Shown one piece after another: positions 1-6,841 of a stretch of DNA of 8,090 bases. The DNA comes from Deltaproteobacteria bacterium (lineage in GTDB: Bacteria > Desulfobacterota > Dissulfuribacteria > Dissulfuribacterales > QOAL01). The notes below the pieces were generated by a model. The model saw only the letters and a list, made by a program, of their open reading frames with translations. It had not been told where the DNA came from and ran no database searches. Numbering within the stretch: the stretch's first letter is position 1; each line of letters opens with the position of its first letter. The position numbers and the translations under genes were made by a program. The stretch is from assembly GCA_026996955.1 (NCBI GenBank), contig JALWJV010000367.1, positions 1 to 8,090 on the forward strand, in the 5' to 3' direction.

Positions 1-46
1 TGAAACCCTTCATGATTGCCGTATTTACTGCATCTCCTTTGTCATA

Positions 47-81
47 GGAATCCCCATATAGCCGACTATTATGGGAATTCC
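47..81. terminator. Long imperfect hairpin, possible terminator of an upstream gene
   Basis: The arms GGAATCCCCATATAG (47-61) and CTATTATGGGAATTCC (66-81) pair over about 14 base pairs around a 4-nt loop CCGA (62-65). There is one C-A mismatch (52/76) and one bulged T (69). Only a short T-containing stretch (82-86, TCTTT) follows, so it is not a textbook intrinsic terminator. It could end transcription of a gene to the left, sit at the end of a gene on either strand, or be a repeat element. The pairing is seen directly; the role is inferred. Confidence 0.4.
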
Positions 82-153
82 TCTTTCGCGGATCTGCAGC
101 AAATCCGACAATCGCTCAATCCAGGTGATAGCAAGTCCCATTCCTTTAGGAAC

Positions 154-184
154 ATGGGCTGATCATGTCAGCCCATAAAATTTT
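154..184. terminator. Perfect 9-bp hairpin, likely bidirectional terminator
   Basis: ATGGGCTGA (154-162) and TCAGCCCAT (168-176) form a perfect 9-bp stem with a 5-nt loop. AAAATTTT (177-184) follows, so the stem is flanked by a short T run a few bases downstream on the plus strand, and by TTTT close to the stem when approached from the other side. This fits an intrinsic terminator that insulates the CO dehydrogenase gene from what lies to the left. It could alternatively act as a leader structure if the promoter lies upstream of it. Confidence 0.45.
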
Positions 185-264
185 ACTTCAATTATTTGTA
201 ATTAAAAGAATAACACATTCAAGGCCGCGCTCTTTTGCCCAGCGCAGGCCAGGGAGAAACACGA

Positions 265-2262
265 ATGGATACACGTAAACGCTTTAAGAAGGGAAACGGC
301 GGTTGCCCCAGCATCCAGTGTGAGGCCAACAGGGACGTCCTTTGCCAGTCTTGTGCAGAAGGCGTTATTACTGCAGCCCACAGGGTTGAGCAAAGAGGGG
401 TAGAGCCGTGCCTTTTCGGTAAGGGTGGAACCTGCTGCCGCAACTGTAATATGGGTCCCTGCCAGATCATTGAGGGTGTTGACTCAATGATCGGTGTTTG
501 CGGCGCCGATGCATCAACCGTTGCTGCAAGGAACTTTGCAAGGATTGTAGCAGGTGGCGCTGCTGCGCACATGGATCATGGCCGCGGCGTTGCCATGGCT
601 TTCCTTGAAACCGCAAGGGGTGAAACCCCGTACGAAATCAAGGACGAGGTCAAGCTCCAGGCAACTGCCCGCAGGATCGGAATAGACCCTGAAGGCAAGG
701 ACAAGACCGATCTTGCCATTGAGGTCGGTGAAAAGATGCTTGCTGAATTCGGGCAGCAGACCGGTATGCTTGAGTTTATGAAACGTGCACCTGCTCCCCG
801 CCAGGAGATCTGGAAGGAGCTTGATATTCTGCCCCGCGGTGTTGATCGTGAGGTTGTTGAGCTGATGCACCGTACCCACATGGGCGTTGACCAGGATTAT
901 AAAAATATCCTTCAGCATGCAGCCCGCACAGCACTTGCTGACGGCTGGGGCGCATCCATGATTGCCACAGAGCTTTCCGATATCATGTTCGGAACCCCTG
1001 TTCCCGTGCGCACCAAGGTAAATATCGGTGTCCTCAAGGAAGACGAGGTCAATATTACAGTACACGGGCATGAGCCTGTGCTTGCAGAGGCACTTGCCAT
1101 GGCTGCCAACGATCCTGAGATCGTAGCCGAGTGCAAGAAGGTTGGCGCCAAGGGAGTAAACCTTGCCGGTGTCTGCTGTACTGGTAACGAGATCCTCATG
1201 AGGCGCGGCCTTCCCATTGCAGGTAGCTTTGTTCAGCAGGAGGTTGTGCTTGCAACCGGTGCTGTAGAGGCAATGGTTGTTGATGTTCAGTGCATCATGC
1301 AGGGTGTCTCACCAGTTGCATCAAAGTACCATACAGAGCTCTTCACAACCTCTGAAAAGGCAAAGATAGCAGGGGCAGAGCACATACCATTCAATGAGCA
1401 CAAGGCACTGGATGTTGCAAAGACCATTATAAAACGTGCCATTGCCAAATATCCTGAAAGAGGAAAGCACTACATTCCTGTTCACCAGATGGATGTTGTT
1501 GCAGGTTTCAGTCATGAGACCATCAACTATATCCTTGGCGGACGTTTCCGTGCCTCCTACAAGCCTCTTAACGACAACATTATAAATGGCCGCATCAAGG
1601 GCGTGGCAGCCATTGTCGGCTGTGACAACTACAAGGTTATGGACGAAGTCCATGTGGAGCTTGCAAAGGAGCTCATTGCAAATGACGTGCTTGTGCTGGT
1701 AACAGGCTGTGCTGCAACAGGTGTTGGCCGCGCAGGCCTGCTCTCCCCTGAGGCCATGAACATGTGCGGTGACGGCCTTAAGGAAGTCCTTGAAGCAGTG
1801 GGTTGCCCGCCGGTGCTCCATTGCGGTTCCTGTGTTGACAACAGCCGCCTGCTGATTGCAGCCACAGAGATGGTAAGGACAGGCGGACTGGGTGATGATA
1901 TCCCAAGCCTGCCTCTTATCGGCTGTGCTCCCCAGTGGATGAGTGAAAAGGCTGTGTCCATCGGACAGTACTTTGTCTCAAGCGGCGCTGCAGTAATCTT
2001 CGGTCCAAACTTCCCGACATCAGGCTCCAAGGTTGTTACAGATTTCTGCTTCAACGAGATGAAGGAGATTTACGGAGCAGGCTGGGATGTTGCTGTTACT
2101 GCAAACGAGTTTGCAAACAAGATGATTGACAAGCTTGATGAGAAGCGTAAGGCACTTGGCCTTGACAAGAAACAGGAGCGCGTACTCTTTGATATGGCTA
2201 TGAGGCGTGAGCTTGGTTCAGGCCTTCCCGGGCAGGGTTGTGCTCCGGGCGGTGCCCATTAG
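265..2262 (+). CDS. cooS: Anaerobic Ni-Fe-S carbon monoxide dehydrogenase catalytic subunit (CooS/AcsA type)
   Basis: A 665-residue cytoplasmic enzyme, full length for the family (about 630-680), that interconverts CO and CO2 with ferredoxin-type carriers. Seen in sequence: the N-terminal cysteine cluster C49, C57, C58, C61, C66, C79 (motif TCCRNCNMGPC) matches the D- and B-cluster ligands. C-cluster ligands are recognisable as the HGH at 267-269, C304/C305 (VCCTGNE), C343 (DVQC), C453 (VGCDNY), C482 (TGCAATG) and C523 (GSCVDN), and the catalytic lysine is K562 (SEKAVSIG). All known metal-binding positions appear intact, so the enzyme should be active. ATG 265 is chosen because AGGGAG lies 8 nt upstream; an in-frame TTG at 235 has no better support. 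The sequence alone does not separate a stand-alone CooS from the AcsA subunit of CODH/ACS. The downstream metV-metF context favours a role in the acetyl-CoA pathway. No nickel-insertion gene (cooC) or acsB is in the window. Confidence 0.96.
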   Translation: MDTRKRFKKGNGGCPSIQCEANRDVLCQSCAEGVITAAHRVEQRGVEPCLFGKGGTCCRNCNMGPCQIIEGVDSMIGVCGADASTVAARNFARIVAGGAAAHMDHGRGVAMAFLETARGETPYEIKDEVKLQATARRIGIDPEGKDKTDLAIEVGEKMLAEFGQQTGMLEFMKRAPAPRQEIWKELDILPRGVDREVVELMHRTHMGVDQDYKNILQHAARTALADGWGASMIATELSDIMFGTPVPVRTKVNIGVLKEDEVNITVHGHEPVLAEALAMAANDPEIVAECKKVGAKGVNLAGVCCTGNEILMRRGLPIAGSFVQQEVVLATGAVEAMVVDVQCIMQGVSPVASKYHTELFTTSEKAKIAGAEHIPFNEHKALDVAKTIIKRAIAKYPERGKHYIPVHQMDVVAGFSHETINYILGGRFRASYKPLNDNIINGRIKGVAAIVGCDNYKVMDEVHVELAKELIANDVLVLVTGCAATGVGRAGLLSPEAMNMCGDGLKEVLEAVGCPPVLHCGSCVDNSRLLIAATEMVRTGGLGDDIPSLPLIGCAPQWMSEKAVSIGQYFVSSGAAVIFGPNFPTSGSKVVTDFCFNEMKEIYGAGWDVAVTANEFANKMIDKLDEKRKALGLDKKQERVLFDMAMRRELGSGLPGQGCAPGGAH

Positions 2263-2289
2263 TCCTGTTTGTATATGCGTTTAATTTTG

Positions 2290-2319
2290 AAATGAGCAGG
2301 CTTAACAAATGCTCATTTT
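2290..2319 (+). terminator. Terminator-like hairpin after the CO dehydrogenase gene
   Basis: AAATGAGCA (2290-2298) pairs perfectly with TGCTCATTT (2310-2318) around an 11-nt loop, and the 3' arm ends in a TTTT run (2316-2319). It lies 28 bases after the stop codon of cooS. The short T run and large loop suggest partial rather than complete termination, which would separate or attenuate transcription from cooS into hdrA. Confidence 0.55.
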
Positions 2320-2345
2320 GTAAAAACAAAAGTGAACACAATACT
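2318..2345 (+). promoter_or_regulatory. Possible weak sigma70-type promoter for the hdrA unit
   Basis: TTGTAA (2318-2323, 4 of 6 to the -35 consensus) and AATACT (2340-2345, 4 of 6 to the -10 consensus) are separated by 16 bp. They sit just after the terminator-like hairpin and before the 5' hairpin at 2343-2364. The placement makes sense if hdrA through metF form their own transcription unit, but matches this weak arise by chance in AT-rich DNA. Confidence 0.22.
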
Positions 2346-2364
2346 CTCATTTGCAGATGAGGGT
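2343..2364 (+). promoter_or_regulatory. 8-bp leader hairpin before hdrA
   Basis: ACTCTCAT (2343-2350) pairs with ATGAGGGT (2357-2364), one pair being G-U, around the 6-nt loop TTGCAG. It ends 36 bases before the hdrA start and 23 bases before its Shine-Dalgarno TGGAG (2388-2392), so it leaves the ribosome site open. There is no T run, so it is not a terminator. It may be an mRNA-stabilising or regulatory 5' structure. Confidence 0.3.
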
Positions 2365-2400
2365 CAGAAATAAACCTCAAGATAAACTGGAGTTCAAAGA

Positions 2401-5400
2401 ATGAGCCAATCTGGTGCTATAATGGTCCTTGGAGGCGGTGTTGCCGGTGTGCAGACCGCCCTGGATCTGGCAGATCTGGGTTACTACGTTTATCTGGTGG
2501 AGAAGAAGGCGTCCATTGGAGGTGTGATGGCTCAACTGGACAAAACCTTCCCCACCAACGACTGCTCGTTGTGAATACTGGCTCCGAAGCTGGTTGAGGC
2601 CGGTCGGTCTCCAAACATAGAAATACTCAGTAACGCCACACTTGAGAAGATTGAGGGTAAACCCGGCGAGTTTATCGCAAGGGTAAGGCAGGAGCCCAGG
2701 TACATTAACGAAGACCTCTGTACCGCATGCGGCATCTGTACAATGTACTGCCCCAAGGTTGTGGTTGATACCTATAACGAGCGTCTGGACATAACAAGTG
2801 CAACGCACATTGACTACGCGCAGGCAATACCTGCAAGCTACTATATTGATGCAAAGGAGTGTCTCAGGCTCAACTACGAGACATGTAACCTCTGTGCTCA
2901 GACATGTACGGCAAAGGCTATTGATTTTTCTCAAAAGCCCAAAAAGTTAAAGCTGGATGTGGGGGCTGTTGTCCTTACTCCAGGTTTTGGCAAGGTGGAT
3001 GATTCGGTACTTGAAAAGTTTGGATACGGCAAGTACCCGGACGTTGTCACCAGCTACGAGTTTGAGCGCCTTACCTGTGCTTCCGGTCCCACAGAGGGGC
3101 ATGTGGTAAGGCTTTCAGACCACAGGGAACCAAAGAAGATTGCATTCCTGCAGTGTGTTGGTTCCAGGGATGAGACATGCGGAAATGGCTACTGTTCAAC
3201 AGTCTGCTGCATGTACGCCCTTAAGGAGGCGTCAGTTGCCAAGGAGCACGATCCTGACCTTGATGTAACCATTTTCTTTATGGATGTCAGGACCCAGGGC
3301 AAGGGCTTTGACGAGGCCCGCAAGCGTGCTGTTGAAAAATACGGCATAAATGTGGTAAGGGCCAGGGTCCCAAGGGTGGACGAGATTGATGGCCGTCTTG
3401 GTCTTACCTGGGTTACTGATGACGGCAAGTCACATTCCGGCATCTTTGACATGGTTGTCCTCTCTGTTGGACTGGATGCCCCTGAAGATGCACAGAAGAT
3501 TGCTGACATCGCCAAGATCGAACTTAACAATTACGAATTCTGCCAAACCACGCCTGGCCAGCCCCTTGCCACAAGCCGTGACGGTATCTACGTGGCAGGC
3601 GCTTTCCAGGGACCAAAGGATATTCCTGAGAGTGTAACACAGGCATCCGGTGTTGCAGCCATGGCCTCAGAGCTTCTTGCAGAGGGCCGCAATACCAGGA
3701 CGGTAACCCTTACATATCCTGATGAAGATACTGCCCTTGAGGCTGAAGAGCCCAGGATCGGTGTCTTTGTATGTCACTGCGGTGTCAATATCGCAGGCAC
3801 AGTAGATGTTAAGGCTGTGCGTGACTATGCCGGAACGCTTCCAAACGTAGTCCTCTATGAAGACACCCTCTACTCCTGTTCCCAGGATGCCCTTAAAACC
3901 ATTGCAGGCAAGATAAAGGAAAACAGGCTGAACAGGGTGGTAATTGCAGCCTGCTCACCCCGTACACATGAGCCGCTGTTCCAGGAAACCCTCAGGTCAG
4001 TGGGTCTTAATCCCGCACTTATCGAGATGGCAAACATCAGGGATCAATGTGCCTGGGTACACGCCCAGGAGCCTGAGGCAGCTACTGAAAAATCCAAGGA
4101 TCTTGTCCGCATGGCAGCAGCCAAGGCAAGGCTGCTTGAGCCTCTGGAGCAGCCCACTGTTGATGTTACACCATCAGCCCTGGTAATTGGCGGTGGTGCA
4201 TCCGGAATGGGTGCAGCTCTGAGCATTGCTGAGCAGGGTTACAAGTGCGTTCTGGTTGAAAAGAGCGATAAACTTGGTGGAAACCTTGCCCGCCTCACCT
4301 GGACAATGGATGGGCAGGATGCTGCAAAGGTCCTAAAAGATCTGACATCCCGGGTAAAGAAGAACAAAAATATAGAAGTCCTTCTTGAAACCGAGGTTGA
4401 GGCCATCTCAGGCTACGTTGGAAACTTCTCAACCACAGTTTCCCGTGAGGGCAAAACAGAGATAATCAACCACGGTGTTGTGGTCCTTGCCACAGGCGGC
4501 AAGGAGTACAAGCCAAATACATACCTCTACGGTGAGAACAACCGGGTTCTTACACAGCTTGAGCTTGAGCAGAAGCTTAAACGAGGAAAGAGTTTCCTTA
4601 AGGGCGCTAACAATATCGTAATGATTCAGTGTGTCGGCAGCCGTGGCGATGATATGTCTCACTGTTCCAAGCTCTGCTGTACACAGGCTGTAAAAAATGC
4701 CCTGAAGCTCAAGGAGGCAAAGCCTGATGCAACTGTCTATATCCTTTACAGAGACATCAGGACATTTGGCTTCTATGAAGACCTTTACAGGGAGGCAAGG
4801 AAGCAGGGTGTCCAGTTCATCCGCTATACCCTGGACAGGAAGCCGGAGGTTCTGAAGGCAGGCCGAGGCATCAAGGTCAGGGTCTATGACAGCCTTATCG
4901 GAGAGGACATTGACATACCTGCAAACCTGCTGGTCCTCTCAACCGGTATAGCGCCAGGCGAGAACGAGGCGCTTGCAAAGATAATCAAGGCCCCCCTTAC
5001 CTCGGACGGATTCTTCCTTGAGGCTCACGCAAAACTGAGGCCCGTTGAAGTGGCTGTTGACGGTGTTTACCTCTGCGGTCTTGCCCACGGTCCCAAGTCT
5101 CTTGAGGAGTGCATGGCCCAGGCCAAGGCTGCTGCGGCAAAGGCAGTGATACCGCTGGCAAAGGGCAGGGTGGCTGTTGCCCCCATTGTATCCCGTGTGA
5201 ATCAGGATACATGCATCGGCTGCGGAATCTGCGAGAGCCTCTGTCCGTTCAAGGCAATAGAGATTGTCAAGGTTGGCAAGAAGCGCAAGGCACAGACAAT
5301 TACTGCCTCCTGCAAGGGATGCGGAATATGCGCCTCTCACTGTCCGACACTTGCAATCAGCATGGGTGGCTTTACTGATGATGCAATCATGGCCCAGATA

Positions 5401-5439
5401 CACGCCTTTGCAGGCGATAACTGCGGAGAAGAGGCCTGA
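2401..5439 (+). CDS. hdrA: Selenocysteine-containing double-module HdrA (heterodisulfide reductase subunit A-like, FAD/Fe-S)
   Basis: A 1012-residue cytoplasmic flavin/Fe-S protein, read through an in-frame TGA at 2572-2574 (Sec58). Methanogen-type HdrA is about 650 residues. Module 1 (1 to about 435): FAD-binding GGGVAG (11-16); C55-S-L-U58 followed by ILAPKLVE, where other HdrAs have C-x-x-C; an inserted two-cluster ferredoxin (C107, C110, C113, C117 and C154, C162, C165, C169); the HdrA-typical CVGSRD at 252-257 with C265, C269, C270; and GIYVAG near 395-400. Module 2 (about 450-915): VCHCG (457-461) opening the usual HdrA N-terminal domain, GGGASG (597-602), and CVGSR (744-748) with C755, C759, C760. 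This module has no C-x-x-C/U and no inserted ferredoxin. The C-terminal ferredoxin has C938, C941, C944, C948 and C971, C974, C977, C981. HdrA is the site of flavin-based electron bifurcation. Neighbouring MvhD, HdrC-like and MetVF genes suggest it serves methylene-THF reductase. TGGAG 8 nt upstream supports the start. Confidence 0.95.
2572..2607 (+). promoter_or_regulatory. Sec codon (TGA) and candidate bacterial SECIS hairpin of hdrA
   Basis: The TGA at 2572-2574 is in frame between two halves of an otherwise continuous HdrA and falls exactly where the family has an active-site Cys. Downstream, CCGA (2584-2587) pairs with TCGG (2604-2607). After a 2-nt bulge (AG, 2588-2589), CTGG (2590-2593) pairs with CCGG (2600-2603), closing a G-containing loop TTGAGG (2594-2599). 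The loop begins 20 nt after the TGA, within the spacing expected of bacterial SECIS elements read by SelB. A competing fold, ACTGG (2577-2581) with CCGGT (2600-2604), is possible. Confidence 0.75.
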
Positions 5440-5468
5440 ATAATATGAGTGCTCAAATGGATAACAAC

Positions 5469-5474
5469 AAGGAG
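5469..5474 (+). promoter_or_regulatory. Ribosome-binding site deciding the mvhD-1 start
   Basis: AAGGAG lies 6 nt before the ATG at 5481. The earlier in-frame ATG codons at 5445 and 5457 lack an equally good site, and starting at 5481 gives an N-terminus (MAQEGFDPRILGFFC) that fits the usual MvhD beginning. The site therefore argues for 5481. Confidence 0.65.
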
Positions 5475-5480
5475 AATGCA

Positions 5481-6242
5481 ATGGCCCAGGAGGGTTTTGA
5501 TCCGCGCATCCTTGGATTCTTCTGCCACTGGTGCTGCTATGCTGCGGCAGATTCGGCAGGTGTGTCAAGGTACCAGTATCCGCCAAACGTCAGGGTTGTG
5601 CGGGTAATGTGTACAGGGCGCATTGACACCAGGTTTGTGCTGGAGGCATTCAAGTGCGGAGCGGATGGCGTTTTCACAGGTGGCTGACACCTTGGAGAAT
5701 GTCATTACCAGTCTGGTAATTATGAAGCAATTATAATGGCAGAGGTGGCACGCCAGGCCCTTGCGGATGCTGGTGTAAACCCCCAGCGCATGAGCCTTGA
5801 ATGGGCATCAGCCGCAGAGGGTCCAAGGTTCGTAGAGCTTATCACCTACTATGTCAACAAGATAAAGGGGCTTGGCGCCCTTGGTCAGGGTGAAAATGAG
5901 CCGGAGGCTGATGTTATAGCCAGGAGGCTTTCTGCTGCTGTCAAGGCTGCAGGGGCCAGAAAGCCCAGGACAGCATTTGGCACCCTTGCAAAGAAGATGG
6001 CAAAGTCCGGCGACTACAGTCCTGAGGCAGTGTCAGAGGCGGTGAGAACCAAGGTCATGCCGGGGCTCAGGGCAGAGCGCATTGCAGAGGAGATTCTCAT
6101 CTGCCTTGCAGACGGTGCAAAATCAGCGGCTGATCTTGCAGCAATGACAGGGGCTGATGATGCCGAGGTGGAAAAGGCACTTACCGCCCTTGCCAAGAAA
6201 AAGGCTGTCAGGGAAGAGGGAGCCGGCTGGGCCCTGGGCTAG
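5481..6242 (+). CDS. mvhD: Selenocysteine-containing MvhD-type Fe-S subunit with C-terminal winged-helix-like extension
   Basis: A 253-residue protein read through an in-frame TGA at 5685-5687 (Sec69). Residues 1 to about 135 are the MvhD/FrhD domain, the small iron-sulfur subunit that passes electrons to HdrA. Visible ligand motifs are FFCHWCCY (C15, C18, C19), MCTGR (C44) and GGUHLGECHY (U69, C74); the Sec sits where the family has Cys (G-C-H-x-G-D/E-C-H-Y). The usual family length is about 140 residues, so roughly 115 residues are extra. The last 55 (199-253) look like a winged helix: a helix ending LADG, helices around SAADLAAMTG and DAEVEKALTALAKKKAV, then a short hairpin REEGAGW. The middle part (136-198) is charged and Ala-rich with no motif I recognise. 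The gene follows hdrA by 41 nt, consistent with its product docking on HdrA. An upstream start at 5445 would add 12 residues (Sec81). Confidence 0.93.
5685..5720 (+). promoter_or_regulatory. Sec codon (TGA) and candidate bacterial SECIS hairpin of mvhD-1
   Basis: The in-frame TGA at 5685-5687 sits in the conserved G-G-(C/U)-H motif. ATTACCA (5704-5710) pairs perfectly with TGGTAAT (5714-5720), closing a small loop GTC (5711-5713, or AGTCT if the top pair opens). This resembles the GUC-bearing loop of the E. coli formate dehydrogenase SECIS. The loop begins 24 nt after the TGA. An alternative short stem pairs TGACA (5685-5689) with TGTCA (5700-5704); the two share base 5704 and could stack. 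Confidence 0.78.
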
Positions 6243-6292
6243 TAATGAAGCCCTTATTGAAATGAATAAACACATACCAGGATGATATAAAG

Positions 6293-6841
6293 ATGACTGT
6301 TCAGGCAACAAAATTAGATCATTCCCTCGAGGATATCATAGCCGAATACCAGGGCTGCGACACAGTGGCCCAGTGCTATGCCTGCGGCTCATGCAGCGGC
6401 GTCTGTCCTGTGGAGAAGGTTGTTCCTGAGTTTGATCCAAGAAAGATTGTTCACATGGTCAAGTTGGGCATGGATGAACAGCTTGTTGAATCAGACATGA
6501 TATGGGCATGTTCACAGTGTCAGAGCTGCATTCCTGTCTGTCCGCAGAATGTCAGGTGTGCTGACATAGTAAAAGCCCTCAGGGAAGAGGCAAAAACCAG
6601 AAGGATTGTCGAGCTGGAGGAGCTGAAGGAACTGGGACAGTACGCAGTGGTGGATGGAGGCAAGTGTATAGCCTGCCTTACCTGCGTGCGGCTCTGTCCC
6701 TTTGGAGCGCCTTCCATCCGTGAGGAGGGTTATGCCTTTATTGATCCGGAACTGTGCAAGGCATGCGGAATCTGTGTCCTTGAGTGTCCGGCAGAGGCTA
6801 TAATGCTCGCGCCTTCACCCGAGGCAAGGGGGGATGCGTAA
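6293..6841 (+). CDS. hdrC: HdrC-like protein fused to a two-cluster ferredoxin (four 4Fe-4S motifs)
   Basis: A 182-residue soluble electron-transfer protein. The N-terminal half looks like HdrC: C28, C31, C34, C38 (CYACGSCSGVCP) and C73, C76, C79, C83 (CSQCQSCIPVCP), separated by the FDPRKIV-type helix usual in HdrC. A second pair follows: C125, C128, C131, C135 and C155, C158, C161, C165, each ending in Cys-Pro as in bacterial two-[4Fe-4S] ferredoxins. All sixteen cluster cysteines are present. Ordinary HdrC has only the first pair, so this is a fusion or an extended variant. HdrC normally wires HdrA to HdrB, but no HdrB gene is visible here; the added ferredoxin may deliver electrons to another partner such as MetVF or a second MvhD. 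The start at 6293 has only a weak upstream site (AGGAT, 6279-6283). Other possible names are 4Fe-4S dicluster protein or an HdrC paralogue. Fold assignment is strong; partner assignment is inference. Confidence 0.9.
   Translation: MTVQATKLDHSLEDIIAEYQGCDTVAQCYACGSCSGVCPVEKVVPEFDPRKIVHMVKLGMDEQLVESDMIWACSQCQSCIPVCPQNVRCADIVKALREEAKTRRIVELEELKELGQYAVVDGGKCIACLTCVRLCPFGAPSIREEGYAFIDPELCKACGICVLECPAEAIMLAPSPEARGDA

Larger units (their letters stand above)
1..264. other. Intergenic region upstream of the CO dehydrogenase gene
   Basis: No gene can be supported here. On the plus strand, two frames stay open from the left edge and close at a TAG within the first 61 bases (45-47 and 59-61), so the tail of an upstream gene is possible but cannot be shown. 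The stretch holds two strong inverted repeats (47-81 and 154-176, listed separately). An AT-rich segment at about 177-225 then leads into the ribosome-binding site AGGGAG at 251-256. In that segment, AATTA-TTTG-TAATT (190-203) is a small dyad that could be an operator, but it matches no regulator consensus I know well. I see no convincing -35/-10 pair, although a promoter for the CO dehydrogenase gene is expected here. Confidence 0.6.

Noticed and set aside
25..141. Minus-strand open frame of 38 codons (ATG at 141-139, TAA at 27-25) with a protein-like composition.
   Set aside because: It lies across the 47-81 hairpin, whose inverted repeat produces its GIP...GIP pattern. AAAGGA sits too close to the ATG to be a good ribosome site, and no family is recognisable. 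It could be a gene remnant but cannot be supported.
235..264. TTG start at 235 giving a CO dehydrogenase 10 residues longer.
   Set aside because: The ATG at 265 has AGGGAG 8 nt upstream and gives an N-terminus typical for the family; the TTG has no comparable ribosome site.
514..1071. Long antisense open frames inside cooS, hdrA and metV (for example 514-1071, 2377-2934, 4939-5586 and 7342-7920 on the minus strand).
   Set aside because: All lie opposite well-identified genes, have no ribosome sites or recognisable motifs, and are explained by codon bias of the sense strand.
2743..5439. A shorter HdrA starting at the ATG at 2743.
   Set aside because: That start lies inside a ferredoxin motif (between C113 and C117) and discards the FAD-binding GGGVAG and half the module. 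The continuous frame from 2401 through the Sec codon explains the sequence fully.
5437..5448. The hdrA stop TGA (5437-5439) as a third Sec codon.
   Set aside because: Read-through adds only Ile-Ile before another TGA at 5446-5448, the protein is already complete after its C-terminal ferredoxin, and the next gene starts immediately.
5736..6242. A separate gene starting at the ATG at 5736 after the TGA.
   Set aside because: It would begin inside the MvhD domain, just after the GGUHLGECHY motif, and has no Shine-Dalgarno at a proper distance. The frame joins cleanly to the upstream half through Sec69.
6254..6269. TTATT/AATAA small inverted repeat between mvhD-1 and the HdrC-like gene.
   Set aside because: Five A-U pairs with a 6-nt loop are too weak to claim as a terminator or regulatory structure in an AT-rich spacer.
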